Source: Candidatus Babelota bacterium
Lineage (GTDB): Bacteria; Babelota; Babeliae; Babelales; Vermiphilaceae
Length of the DNA: 32,269 nt
NCBI GenBank assembly: GCA_003963225.1
Contig: RXKB01000040.1
Span: 1 to 32,269 of the forward strand
Direction of reading: 5' to 3'
In this document: piece by piece, positions 17,001 through 25,218 of the stretch
Layout of the letters: each line of letters begins with the position of its first letter
How positions within the stretch are numbered: the stretch's first letter is position 1
Translations under genes and position numbers: made by a program
Notes under the pieces: generated by a model
Database searches by the model: none
Told to the model about the DNA's origin: nothing
Seen by the model: only the letters and a program-made list of their open reading frames with translations

Positions 17001-17340
17001 ATAATGTATCCATCCAACCAGACTCTTGAGTTTCTTGTCTTGTATAAGTATCAATTCCAGCTTGAATCTCATTACGAGTCATCTCAGCACTATTTCTTAA
17101 CAACTCATTATCAGTAGCAGCAGCAACACCAGTCATTGTAGCAGTAACTAACTCATTAGCACCACTAACTACACCACCTGTTAATTTACGTGCAAATTGA
17201 GATAACTCAGATACAGGTGCATTCGCTTCAATTTGATTAGGTTTGATTCCCACTTGAGGTTGATATTTATTAGGTAATCTATCTTTATCTGTATAGTTAA
17301 GTGTTGTTGCCTGTACAGCTTGTTGTAGTACATTTGCCAT
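14080..17340 (-). CDS. Ejection protein with lysozyme-like domain (1086 aa)
   Basis: Residues about 110-280 contain several Gly/Ala-rich hydrophobic stretches that could insert into membrane. Residues about 482-640 form a lysozyme-like domain: GKGEGSWYSFNRG (490-501, catalytic Glu492 candidate), then AVGKYQIIPSTL (536-547). The arrangement matches muramidase/transglycosylase domains that let ejection proteins open the peptidoglycan locally. Near residues 936-973 a pentapeptide repeat of the form xKDGN makes a flexible charged linker. In T7 the comparable activity is in gp16. Neighbours on both sides are other ejection proteins. Confidence 0.8.
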   Translation of the reverse strand: MANVLQQAVQATTLNYTDKDRLPNKYQPQVGIKPNQIEANAPVSELSQFARKLTGGVVSGANELVTATMTGVAAATDNELLRNSAEMTRNEIQAGIDTYTRQETQESGWMDTLSYGLGKYLGVPGLGAASGIGRLGVAATGAVLASSTGAISYQETKQELMKEDIDRDTANTAGIITGVGMGLSTVIPVAPSLTSAVRATTKLGLGVAGGAVAGVGISQGSFYGAGSYVSDKGLRIQDPDLANKYKKAGEQYKDMATDPVAWGIGLGMGVLIGGAVGYSKYKQFKRTEALINQYKSNPIATQADIDAYKQKHNIKDAAAYTPDDIDIERKSRKDPNWIPKQEDIDFEVALEVDFYRRIEQAKAYTYQDIASSGVLTTSDQNIILNNNRLINEFNKTGDASLLDQLEIPQVHRDAYLLRYESISGYRRSLDPFNQLNDKLIRERYFDIEGIRDAYNNGKHYIPPHTTNVTTKVKSTPAVKYKDNLADTIGKGEGSWYSFNRGKSGDSPNEKLNENITIQEIRNRQALPQGDKRRLFAVGKYQIIPSTLEEAVVKLRLDPNTKFTPEVQEYIFRQYLMKIKSPSVYKYITGASDNLEGAQLRLAQEFASIGIPRDIAGKTKGQSYYAGVGNNKASISPDTVARQLDAQRKRYQEGIKKGMSEDEAWDYSFGDSTIQARLSDTVKGDIKSTRSTNKDGGIFKEGEVVGTGGSGERLVGSLPRTEFVIPDKQPFSIVGYIKDLFGANNILIDTPNGKKWVNNRSNNTYNGELGRLVGKDLDMISMQSRAIQKVYEELSYQYALNIRDKALKMTPSLTKTEVQTIMRNAYDNHQANLKIGQSKIFNEEYVNAKGRGEDNDTALSSALTATNLRLQAAAIGQSTRTGFSQSQSKQDDSNTVVQDITNTTGSVKDQTINGKKVVDEQDVTNNKPGRDPKDDDANAKDGNATKDGNDKDGNTKEGNTKDGNDKDGNDKDGNAATPKDDGTKTSKLTLDDGSTLTRISTKLPDGRVRNVYIDAQGNRTLHAQPTKADPNAVANLVNSGLKDTDTVTINGQVLSKAEIQQLLALNGKIDDNALQQFAACALNFGNP
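14421..14530 (-). repeat. 15-base coding repeat (xKDGN pentapeptides)
   Basis: About seven near-identical units of 15 bases encode the pentapeptides AKDGN, TKDGN, DKDGN and TKEGN. The repeat is in frame in the C-terminal third of the lysozyme-bearing ejection protein. Copy number could change by slippage without breaking the frame. Confidence 0.85.
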
Positions 17341-17368
17341 ATTGTCTAGTCTCCTTTATGTATTATTG

Positions 17369-19546
17369 TTATTTACCAACATATTTTGTACGGTATTCTC
17401 GTTCTTTAGCTAACTCTTGTGCTGTTTTAGCCATTGTTTCTTTAGTTTGAGGTAATAACTTATCTTTTAATTTTGTATTGACATTACCTTTTTGATTACC
17501 AGTTAAATCAATGATGAATGGTACTGGTTTTGTATTAGTAGCTGTCTTATTAGGTGTTAAGTCATCACCTTTATCATTAGTGTATCCATACAACAATGGT
17601 CTACCTTTAGCATCAACATACATTAAAGAACCCTCTTGATTTGGTACTTCAACAAGATTATAACTTGATATATCATTTGTACTAACACCAGTAAAGGTAG
17701 AGAAATTAGTAACATAAGTATTAATCTTCTCATGAGCTTGTTCACTTGACATACCTAAAGGTAAACGAATAGCTGGATAATTACCTCGTTTGATATAGAA
17801 GTTACGTCCAATCACCACACCAGATTCCTTAAGTACGTCTCCATACAACATAACCTTAGCACGATTTAAAGCTTGTTCATTTAGTTTTGCTTTACCTTCT
17901 TTATCTAGATTTGATAGAGTACCATTTGAAGTTGATATAACGTACTTATAAGCTGCTTTGAGAGCTTCTTGTTCTAATGGACTCTCATCTTTAATCTCAT
18001 CATAAAAGTCTTTACCTAGCTTCATATTAAGATCATCCCCAATCATTAAAGCTGTAGCTAAATCAACTTGTGTTTTTGGATCAACATTAGTAACAACATT
18101 ACCATCAGCATCAAATTGAGTTGCATCATTACCTATTAGTCTAGCATACATGTTGTATTTGGGTACTTGATCTTTTGGAGCTACAGCATCAATCTGATCA
18201 AATAACGCTCGATTTTGATCTTTAGCGCCTTTTGAATTAGCTAAGAACTCTTTTAATACTAGAGTCTTATTCTCAGGGGTTGTCCATCCCATAGATTTAA
18301 TTTGGTCTAATTCAGATTTGTTATAAGGTATACGTTTGTGTCCATTAATCTCAAGAGAACGTACAGCAGCAGCACGATCATCTAGTTTTAAGTTAGTTTT
18401 ATATCTATCATTATAAACACCAACAGGATCAGTTTTCTCTCTTGTATCCATCTCTCTATCAATGCTATCTAGTGTACTAATAACCTTAGCATACCCACCT
18501 AATGCATCCATAACAGCATACTTACCTGCTTCAAAATCACGTTGAGCCTGATCACGGTATTTTTGACGGTCGTCTGGAGTCATATCTTGATATTTAGTAT
18601 ATTCTCGTTTTAACTCTTGACCAACTTTATATAACTCAGGATTAAGTTTAGACATACTAGTACTTACCTCAGCTGATACTGGATAGATAGAGTTAACTTG
18701 CTCTATATAATCTTTAGTGATCTTATCATTAGTAGCTTCTTGTTCTTTAGTTATTGCTTCTTGTTGTCTAGTGAATAAATCTTTATTACGTTCAATCTGA
18801 TCATTTATCTTCATTTTGTATTCTGATACTTGTTCAGCAGTTAAGTATTTGTTGTATTTAGGATTATCCATCAAAGCTTTAAGTACATCTAAATCAAGTT
18901 GATTTATATCAAAATCTTCTTGACCGCCGCCTGCATACTCATTACGTTGAATAGCTTCATTATTAGTTATGGTATCTCGTTCATTGTGATATTTGTATTC
19001 AAGTTCTAATTTCTTATCTTCTGGTATACGTGGATCAGCTAACAAACCAGATAAGCGAGCATCAGCACTTTTACGATCAGGGTCTTTCTTTAGTTCATTA
19101 TAGGTTATTTCAAATTCTGCTATGAATTTATCATCTTGTTGTTTCTGATATGTACGGGTGAGAGCATCATTTGTTTTAACTTGTTCTAATTCAACTAACT
19201 GACCAAACTTAACTGACATTGGTTTTGGTATAATAGATTGATAACGAGCACTGGCTTGTTGATCATACTTAGACATCTCCTCTTTAGCACCTCGATCATC
19301 CAGATAACCTGCTAATACTTGCTTTTGAATATCCTCTTCATACAGTTTTCTCTCACTTAGATATTTGGTACTCTCAATAACAAACTTAGAATGATTCATC
19401 TTTTGTACTTGTTCATCAATGGTATTAGCTAATTCAGAAATACCTTCACCTACCATAGCACCAACAGATGGACCAATATCTAATGGATTCTGTACTGGTT
19501 TTGCTGTTTTATAATCTACATAATTACCAAGATTTATAGGGGGCAT
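17369..19546 (-). CDS. Internal virion (ejection) protein, T7 gp15-like by position (725 aa)
   Basis: A long soluble helical protein with heptad-like stretches (EAITKEQEATNDKITKDYIE), typical of ejection proteins that form the channel in the periplasm. I place the start at ATG 19546 (MPPINLGNYVDYKTAKP), which has a strong AAGGAG ribosome site 7 bases upstream, rather than 48 bases earlier in the same frame. Its start lies inside the 3' end of the GIY-YIG gene (13-base overlap), so that nuclease gene was fitted into the operon without separating this gene from its ribosome site. No catalytic motif is seen. Confidence 0.72.
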   Translation of the reverse strand: MPPINLGNYVDYKTAKPVQNPLDIGPSVGAMVGEGISELANTIDEQVQKMNHSKFVIESTKYLSERKLYEEDIQKQVLAGYLDDRGAKEEMSKYDQQASARYQSIIPKPMSVKFGQLVELEQVKTNDALTRTYQKQQDDKFIAEFEITYNELKKDPDRKSADARLSGLLADPRIPEDKKLELEYKYHNERDTITNNEAIQRNEYAGGGQEDFDINQLDLDVLKALMDNPKYNKYLTAEQVSEYKMKINDQIERNKDLFTRQQEAITKEQEATNDKITKDYIEQVNSIYPVSAEVSTSMSKLNPELYKVGQELKREYTKYQDMTPDDRQKYRDQAQRDFEAGKYAVMDALGGYAKVISTLDSIDREMDTREKTDPVGVYNDRYKTNLKLDDRAAAVRSLEINGHKRIPYNKSELDQIKSMGWTTPENKTLVLKEFLANSKGAKDQNRALFDQIDAVAPKDQVPKYNMYARLIGNDATQFDADGNVVTNVDPKTQVDLATALMIGDDLNMKLGKDFYDEIKDESPLEQEALKAAYKYVISTSNGTLSNLDKEGKAKLNEQALNRAKVMLYGDVLKESGVVIGRNFYIKRGNYPAIRLPLGMSSEQAHEKINTYVTNFSTFTGVSTNDISSYNLVEVPNQEGSLMYVDAKGRPLLYGYTNDKGDDLTPNKTATNTKPVPFIIDLTGNQKGNVNTKLKDKLLPQTKETMAKTAQELAKEREYRTKYVGK

Positions 19547-20088
19547 TTTGATCTCCTTATGTTTATATTGCTTGTTATATATTGTTTGAAGCATTCTGTA
19601 CTAGAACCACCAAAAGGTATGTTAGGTACGTAATGATGCTCTTTATGTTGTCGATGCATTTCTGTCTCTAAATCAAATATAAATATGGGGTCACCAATGA
19701 TCTCATCTATCACTCTATATGCGTAAGGCATCTTAACTTTAGAATCATATCTTTCTTTTATTGAACGTGAGGTAATACCTATTTTGATAAATGATTCTGA
19801 ATCGTTAAAGCACTCCAGTACGTAAAGAACACCAAGGCCCTTATTATTTTTATCACATTTATCTTTAAAACCTGTACGAGTCCACCCAATAGATTCATAA
19901 AAACATTTGGCGCATCCTCGCCCCTTAAGATGGTGATTTGGTGCTTGAGAGAACTCACCATGCAACCTACACAATAGGGTCACTTTTGTATGAGCGGTCT
20001 TATAATCAACTAAAGAATAATCATAACGATCACCATGTACTTGTTTGGATTTCTCAATGAATTGTTCATTCCCGAGTGATATAGCCAT
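19534..20088 (-). CDS. GIY-YIG homing-type endonuclease with zinc-finger-like N-terminal domain (copy 2)
   Basis: Residues about 8-62 form a homing-endonuclease-associated module (FIEKSKQVHGDRYDYS, then YKTAHTKVTLLCRLHGEF, ending GRGCAKC) with cysteines and histidines suited to bind zinc or DNA. The GIY-YIG core follows: LYVLECF, FIKIGIT, an Arg in KERYDS, and a Glu in DLETEMHRQ, closing with FGGSSTECF. It has its own AAGGAG ribosome site. The gene sits between two ejection-protein genes, a typical place for a free-standing homing endonuclease that cuts a related phage lacking the insertion. Family assignment is firm; activity is inferred from the retained motif residues. Confidence 0.82.
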   Translation of the reverse strand: MAISLGNEQFIEKSKQVHGDRYDYSLVDYKTAHTKVTLLCRLHGEFSQAPNHHLKGRGCAKCFYESIGWTRTGFKDKCDKNNKGLGVLYVLECFNDSESFIKIGITSRSIKERYDSKVKMPYAYRVIDEIIGDPIFIFDLETEMHRQHKEHHYVPNIPFGGSSTECFKQYITSNINIRRSKCPL

Positions 20089-20134
20089 ATTTAAGTCTCC
20101 TTTGTTTTATTAGTTGTTTGTGTTGTTAGTTTTA

Positions 20135-20626
20135 TCAAGCTGGCATACCCGCCATGGCTTTAGCTATATCAGATCCAAGCGAGAGTACACCTTTAACTAA
20201 ACCACCTTTTTGTTGCTTCTTGAGTATTTCCGCTTGTTTTAATAATGCATTGGCTTCATTTTGAGCAGTAAAGATTTTTTCGTATGCATTAAGCTCTGAG
20301 TTAAATTTGATGGTATCTTGAATTGCTTGACCTTGTAACCCTGATACCTCTAAACCAGAAGCAGCTAATTCTGATTGTGCTTGAGACTTAACACGTTCAC
20401 CATCACGGCGAATACGTTCAGCTTCTAATTTACCAAAACCAATCCTAGCTGCTGCATCTGCCTTTAATTGTCTAATATTTGATTTAGCTTGTTGATAGTT
20501 AGATATGAGAGAGATTCCCTTCCCGAGCATACCGAAACCTTCTTCCTTACTAATATTAGCCAATGAGGATGTGTTGTTAGCAGTAGTAGTTTGTCCACCA
20601 GTATTAGTAGTATTTAAATTAATCAT
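20135..20626 (-). CDS. Internal virion protein, T7 gp14-like by position (163 aa)
   Basis: A 163-residue protein with an N-terminal Thr/Asn-rich part, then a long Ala-, Lys- and Glu-rich helix (QLKADAAARIGFGKLEAERI through LLKQAEILKKQQ) and a short hydrophobic C-terminus. This pattern and its position directly after the tail nozzle gene match the small ejection protein gp14 of T7-like phages, which enters the outer membrane first. A GGAGG-like ribosome site precedes the ATG. Confidence 0.75.
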   Translation of the reverse strand: MINLNTTNTGGQTTTANNTSSLANISKEEGFGMLGKGISLISNYQQAKSNIRQLKADAAARIGFGKLEAERIRRDGERVKSQAQSELAASGLEVSGLQGQAIQDTIKFNSELNAYEKIFTAQNEANALLKQAEILKKQQKGGLVKGVLSLGSDIAKAMAGMPA

Positions 20627-20637
20627 CTTATCCTCCT

Positions 20638-22788
20638 TTAGGTAACATTGATTGAGATTCCTTTGATTGTGAAGTTGAATGGTGATAGAGATAGTATATT
20701 AAGTCTGTATGATGTTTGTTCATTATCGGCACTAGTCCAATCACTCACACGCTTATCCTCGTATATGCGTATTGATCCACTATAACCATTCTTTATCTCT
20801 GTATCTTGATTGTTAATAACTAAATGAGACGTATCTTGAACACGACATACCACATCCTTGATAGCTTGAGAACCATCTATATTAGTTACTTTATTCTGGT
20901 AACGAGCCATATCAAGATTAACAGTTTGGATAGCTACAGAATACTGATAACCATATCTAGTGTTGCTGTCATATGCATCTGGATCAGTGATAATTGTTCT
21001 TGTATTTGGATCATAAGCTAACATACCTAATTCTTTATTAGCTAGTAATGACACTGTACTATCTGTATATATACTTAAATCTCGAGTTGTTAATAGTACA
21101 CGTCCATTATTAGTTAATAGATATATAGCATCTGATGTAGCTTCAATATCAATAATATAGTTATAGTATGTGTGTTTAGATATTGACTTAATATCATTTA
21201 GTTTATCATACAACATACAGAAAACATATCCCTTATCAGTTAATAGATAAGTATAGTCATAATGCTGAACTATCTTAATAATATTCTCATTCTCAAATCT
21301 ATATTGATAACTTAATACAACTGATACGAGACCATCATTATCTCTTGAGTACGCTACTGATCTTAATCTCTCGTTAGATATATAGAGAACATCCCCTTGT
21401 ATTTGTATTGGTTGGCAATTAGCTGTTGGATCATACACTGATTCTTGAGCCTTCATTGTTAGAGCACCAATGAGAGTATCTGAATACACATAAATAAGAG
21501 TCTTATCTGTATGGACAATAATACCATTACGCCAAGGTGTTAAGTATTTAACTACAGTTGTCAGATTAGAGTATGTGCTCACACTGAATGCATCTGAAGT
21601 AAGAGTCACGCTAGATTGTAGGAAATTATTATAATCACCTATCTGACTAAAGTATATTGTGTTATCTGTACTGACTACTAGTCTTTGTTGAATCAAACAC
21701 ATTGATGTTATATTTGATTTAGATTCATACGTAATCGGATCAACATAATTAAATTCACTCTCACTAATGAACCAAGAGTCTTTAATAGCTTCTAATGCTA
21801 CAGCTTTAATTAAGAAATCACCTCGTACTTTTGTATTGATTGTACTTAATGTAGCAGGACCACCATCTTTATTTAGTATTTCTTTTATTAAGATAACACC
21901 TTGATTCACTCGTATATACTTACCAACATCATCTGATTCAAATATAGATTGTTCATAAGGCATTGGTACTACTAAATGCCAATCGCCAGTGTATACATCA
22001 GGAGTCTTATTTAGATTACCATTAATATCTGATTCATAATACTTACCTTTATAGTATACTTGAGCACCAGCAGCATAATTAACTATACTATCCCATGTAG
22101 GATAAGCTGCTAGATTCAGTGTATCTCGTTGCCAATAGAAGCTATTAATCTCATCATAGTTAACATCAACTGGTGGGATTCCCTTAGCACTTGTATATAT
22201 CATCTTGAATGGTGTGATGTATCCTGCATTATTTACTAGAGCAATATCATCAAGAAAGTATGTGGTGTTACTATCATAAGGTTTGTATTGTTCAGCAGTT
22301 ACTAAGACATTCTCACCCTCTAATTTCTCTAGTTTTAATGAGCTTCCTGGAGATCTAGTACGTTCATCTGTATTACCAGTTAAAGCTGGATATTTAAAAT
22401 CAAAAGGAAAGAAACCATAATCATTAGTTGCTTTAAAATATTTGAGTTCGTATACACCTAGATATGGTTGAATAAAGAATGCTCGCTCTTTAGTATTAAT
22501 AAACTGAATACGTTCGAGATCATCAAAATTATGAGTGAATGTTTGATTATTCACATATAGAGTTGTTTCTGATAGGTAGATAATGTTGTTATTAAAGTTA
22601 AATAGTTTCTTATATGTCTTATCTTTATCTATCAGTACTGTACCCTTACGTTTCTGAAGTGATCCTGTTATAACTGGAGTGACATTCTCAGCTACATGTA
22701 GACATGTATTAAAAGCTTCTAAGTCTGTTCTTAAACTAAGGTCTTCTGATATTAGACATCCAAGCCAATTAGTAAAGTTTACTCTCAT
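20638..22788 (-). CDS. Tail nozzle (tail tubular protein B, T7 gp12-like)
   Basis: A 716-residue beta-rich protein, close to the 794 residues of T7 gp12. The opening VNFTNWLGCLISEDLSLRTD, with NVTPVITGSLQKRKGT about 15 residues later, is characteristic of podovirus nozzle proteins. Later WRNGIIVHTDKTLIYVYS and similar beta-propeller-like strands also fit. It forms the hexameric distal tail that carries the fibres. It lies between the adaptor gene upstream and the gp14-like ejection protein downstream, the standard order. Confidence 0.88.
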   Translation of the reverse strand: MRVNFTNWLGCLISEDLSLRTDLEAFNTCLHVAENVTPVITGSLQKRKGTVLIDKDKTYKKLFNFNNNIIYLSETTLYVNNQTFTHNFDDLERIQFINTKERAFFIQPYLGVYELKYFKATNDYGFFPFDFKYPALTGNTDERTRSPGSSLKLEKLEGENVLVTAEQYKPYDSNTTYFLDDIALVNNAGYITPFKMIYTSAKGIPPVDVNYDEINSFYWQRDTLNLAAYPTWDSIVNYAAGAQVYYKGKYYESDINGNLNKTPDVYTGDWHLVVPMPYEQSIFESDDVGKYIRVNQGVILIKEILNKDGGPATLSTINTKVRGDFLIKAVALEAIKDSWFISESEFNYVDPITYESKSNITSMCLIQQRLVVSTDNTIYFSQIGDYNNFLQSSVTLTSDAFSVSTYSNLTTVVKYLTPWRNGIIVHTDKTLIYVYSDTLIGALTMKAQESVYDPTANCQPIQIQGDVLYISNERLRSVAYSRDNDGLVSVVLSYQYRFENENIIKIVQHYDYTYLLTDKGYVFCMLYDKLNDIKSISKHTYYNYIIDIEATSDAIYLLTNNGRVLLTTRDLSIYTDSTVSLLANKELGMLAYDPNTRTIITDPDAYDSNTRYGYQYSVAIQTVNLDMARYQNKVTNIDGSQAIKDVVCRVQDTSHLVINNQDTEIKNGYSGSIRIYEDKRVSDWTSADNEQTSYRLNILSLSPFNFTIKGISINVT

Positions 22789-22808
22789 ATGTTTATCTCC
22801 CGTATAGA

Positions 22809-23369
22809 TTAATAATTACTGTATTTAAAGTCGAATTGAGCATCACTAAAGAATTGAATCGACGGTACTTGTTGTGAGTCCACACTCTTCTCTTTCTCAA
22901 TAGTTTCTTGATATAGTTTATAGAAGTTAGTGTCAGCTTGTCCTAATATGGATTTAGATAACTTGAATGCTAATAGATATACGAGAGCTTCAGTTAATCC
23001 AACGCTATATGTCCCCTCGTTCTTATTATCGTATATATAAGTGAGATTAGGATTAGTTACAGTTGTGGTGAGAACTCGCCCTTTTAATACATAATCTCTA
23101 TCGTTATCATCAGGTTCATTACCAGTATGTACAGACAAAATACGTAAACAATCATCTGGTATATTATAGTTATTAGTGTTAGCTAATGGTGCACCTAAAG
23201 ATACAGTTTTTGTACATGATGTGTGGGGATATTCTCTTAAGAGAGATTGACGTGTTTGATCATATATTACTTTGGCACGTTTGGCATTAACATTGTTACT
23301 GTCTATTGAATCCAAAACCTCAACTCCAAGCAATACAAAAGCTTGATTTATTACTGTAGTACGGTCCAT
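22809..23369 (-). CDS. Tail adaptor (tail tubular protein A, T7 gp11-like)
   Basis: A 186-residue protein matching the usual gp11 length. It starts DRTTVINQAFVLLGVEVLDS, with AKVIYDQTRQSLLREYPHTS shortly after, the classic helical opening of head-tail adaptor proteins, and ends with a helical half (LLAFKLSKSILGQAD). It joins the portal ring to the nozzle. An AAGGAGG ribosome site precedes the ATG. Upstream lies the terminator-like hairpin that closes the Rha gene, so the gene needs read-through or transcripts that pass that hairpin. Confidence 0.88.
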   Translation of the reverse strand: MDRTTVINQAFVLLGVEVLDSIDSNNVNAKRAKVIYDQTRQSLLREYPHTSCTKTVSLGAPLANTNNYNIPDDCLRILSVHTGNEPDDNDRDYVLKGRVLTTTVTNPNLTYIYDNKNEGTYSVGLTEALVYLLAFKLSKSILGQADTNFYKLYQETIEKEKSVDSQQVPSIQFFSDAQFDFKYSNY

Positions 23370-23390
23370 ATTACCTCCTTATGGTTGATA

Positions 23391-23417
23391 AAGAGAGGGT
23401 AATCATAATCCTCTCTT
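23391..23417 (-). terminator. Hairpin terminator after the Rha-like gene
   Basis: On the minus strand AAGAGAGG and CCTCTCTT (23417-23410 and 23398-23391) form a perfect 8-bp stem with an 11-base loop, followed by TTATC. The short T-tract suggests partial termination, leaving some read-through into the tail genes. Confidence 0.55.
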
Positions 23418-23428
23418 AATAGTATTTG

Positions 23429-24151
23429 TTATTTGTGTTTTTGTATGAATGTTAAGAGTCGTTGCTGACCAAGAGGTGTGATTGTAACAGTTAGATTGAT
23501 CACATTATTATGAATACTCTCAACAACTACAAAATAACCTTTATTGATATATGCCTGCATTGGTATGTTCTTGCTAGTAAACACCTTCTTCTCTCTTAAG
23601 AAGCTATATAGAGTATTACGTCCAAATCCAACCTCTTTACTTATTACCTTAGCATATTCACTCATTGTCAGATTAGTACTAGATGCTTTAATAGCTTGAG
23701 CAAACTGTACATCTGGTGTTTGTTGTTCTATTTGTAGTTGAGCTTCTTGTACTTGTTGTGTTAGTAATAATGTTTCTTTCTCTTTAGCTACCAGTTGTTC
23801 AAGAGCCTCTAGATATGTTAGAGGTAACTTAGGTGTATTCTGTTGTTCTAGTTGAGCAATCTTAGCCTTTAGAGCATCAAGTACAGCTAGTCTCAGTTTA
23901 GGTGAATAACCAGTAACCAGACATTCAGTGAATCTATAATTTAAGAAGATCTCTTTTGTGTACCCACGTTGATCTAAAATCTGTTGATATTCAGTATGAT
24001 CCAATTCTGGACCATCTATTTCTAGGGCTTTAAACATATCTTTAATGTCTCTTAGTACGTGTGAATGAGACTTACCTGTATGATGAGCGATCTCAACTGA
24101 AGACATCATAACGTTATTGGTATTTGTGTTGATTGTTGTGATTGTGTTCAT
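23429..24151 (-). CDS. rha: Rha-family regulator with C-terminal KilAC-type domain (240 aa)
   Basis: The N-terminal half is a Rha domain: MSSVEIAHHTGKSHSHVLRD, then LDQRGYTKEIFLNYRFTECL. A coiled linker (LEALEQLVAKEKETLLLTQQ) leads to a KilAC/antirepressor-type DNA-binding domain near residues 155-238 (MSEYAKVISKEVGFGRNTLY through ITPLGQQRLL). Such proteins act as antirepressors or regulators in temperate phages. I place the start at ATG 24151 with an AAAGGA ribosome site. It sits between the capsid and tail genes, with a consensus sigma70 promoter of its own and terminator-like hairpins on both sides: the hallmark of an acquired, independently expressed cargo gene. Its target repressor is unknown. 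Confidence 0.85.
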   Translation of the reverse strand: MNTITTINTNTNNVMMSSVEIAHHTGKSHSHVLRDIKDMFKALEIDGPELDHTEYQQILDQRGYTKEIFLNYRFTECLVTGYSPKLRLAVLDALKAKIAQLEQQNTPKLPLTYLEALEQLVAKEKETLLLTQQVQEAQLQIEQQTPDVQFAQAIKASSTNLTMSEYAKVISKEVGFGRNTLYSFLREKKVFTSKNIPMQAYINKGYFVVVESIHNNVINLTVTITPLGQQRLLTFIQKHK

Positions 24152-24223
24152 AATATTGTTTCCTTTATAGGTATATAGTTTAGATTGTATGGTGAGGCTT
24201 GTGTTTGCTCTCACACAGAAGCG

Positions 24224-24251
24224 ATTATACACGAATTTAGAGTTATGTCAA
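24224..24251 (-). promoter_or_regulatory. Consensus sigma70 promoter for the Rha-like gene
   Basis: On the minus strand TTGACA (24251-24246) and TATAAT (24229-24224) are separated by 16 bases. Both hexamers are perfect. Transcription would start near 24217 and give a leader of about 65 bases. The promoter lies downstream of the capsid terminator, so the gene can be expressed without the main operon. Confidence 0.85.
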
Positions 24252-24273
24252 CACCCAATAAACACACAAAGAA

Positions 24274-24308
24274 AAAGGGGAAGAGAGATCAATTCCCCCC
24301 TCCCCTTT
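24274..24308 (-). terminator. Intrinsic terminator after the major capsid gene
   Basis: On the minus strand AAAGGGGA (24308-24301) pairs with TCCCCTTT (24281-24274), loop 19 bases, followed by TTCTTT. The GC-rich stem and T-tract are typical of a Rho-independent terminator. A second small hairpin (24320-24339) covers the capsid stop codon. Confidence 0.7.
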
Positions 24309-24327
24309 AATGTTATCTCAAGAAAGA

Positions 24328-25218
24328 TTAGACTTTCTTAAAATTAATGACCACACATTTTAGCTCATTCGCGCGTCCACAACCATAACTCTCGATAGCA
24401 CCAACTTGGCTAATATGATTCATATCATAACGAGTATTGATCTGTAGAGGTACGACTGTAGCTGAACCAAAACGAGCGGCTGATTTAGCATAAGCAACAG
24501 TTTTAAATTCAGTGCTATCTGCACCATCAGCTAAACCTTGATAATGAACCCAATTGAAACCCATCCATTTACCACTAACATCACCAGCTTGTAACATTTG
24601 TACAGCGATAAAGTCACTAGAGGTTAAAGTGGTATCGGCAAGGATATCAGCTAACATCTTGTGGTTATAGAGGATATAGAGTTCTTCATCAACATTGTTC
24701 TCAGCAAACTTAGCACGAGCTGCAATAAGTTTAGCCTTAGTGAATCCAGTACCACCAGAAACAATATTCTGACCAGCAGGTACGTTAACAGTAGCTAAGG
24801 TTGAATCTGATTCAGATTGTTTACGTAATACAGGACCGACTAGACCATTATAGATGATACTGTCAATGAGACGATTACGACCAGCAACAATACTCTTCAT
24901 ATAAGAATCTGTTGGATCAGCTTTTAATTTAACAAGATCACGTGGCTCGATAGGTACGAACAATTGATGATCTGACATGGTAACAACACGAGTACCAGCA
25001 GTTGGGATAGCTAGAGTGGTATCACTGAAGCGAGCACCAGCAGCACTGAAGTCGATTGAACCTAAATCATTAATGGTAAAAGAACTACCAACGATTTCGC
25101 CTTCACTTTCGACTGTACCCATAAGTTTTGATTCTGTTTGTTGAGCGGCTAGTTCATATGAGTCAGCATATTGACGTACGAAAGCAGCGGTAATGTGATC
25201 TTGGTTAGTAATAGGCAT
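24328..25218 (-). CDS. Major capsid protein
   Basis: A 296-residue protein starting MPITNQDHITAAFVRQYADS, with long-helix and beta-hinge features of HK97-fold capsids in T7-unlike podoviruses (Phage_capsid_2-like): a VESEGEIVGSSFTINDLG loop, VPIEPRDLVKLKADPTDSYM, and a C-terminal IESYGCGRANELKCVVINFK. It follows the scaffold gene and is followed by a strong terminator, as expected for the most highly expressed gene. A clear AAGGAG ribosome site precedes the ATG, at the end of a 326-base leader. Confidence 0.88.
   Translation of the reverse strand: MPITNQDHITAAFVRQYADSYELAAQQTESKLMGTVESEGEIVGSSFTINDLGSIDFSAAGARFSDTTLAIPTAGTRVVTMSDHQLFVPIEPRDLVKLKADPTDSYMKSIVAGRNRLIDSIIYNGLVGPVLRKQSESDSTLATVNVPAGQNIVSGGTGFTKAKLIAARAKFAENNVDEELYILYNHKMLADILADTTLTSSDFIAVQMLQAGDVSGKWMGFNWVHYQGLADGADSTEFKTVAYAKSAARFGSATVVPLQINTRYDMNHISQVGAIESYGCGRANELKCVVINFKKV

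Noticed and set aside
19497..20040. Shared VDYKTA peptide between the GIY-YIG N-terminus and the ejection protein start
   Set aside because: The peptide belongs to the normal motif of the nuclease-associated module and the surrounding residues do not align; probably chance.
24860..24865. TTGACA on the minus strand inside the capsid gene, near a TATAAT
   Set aside because: The hexamers are only 7 bases apart, so they cannot act as one promoter.
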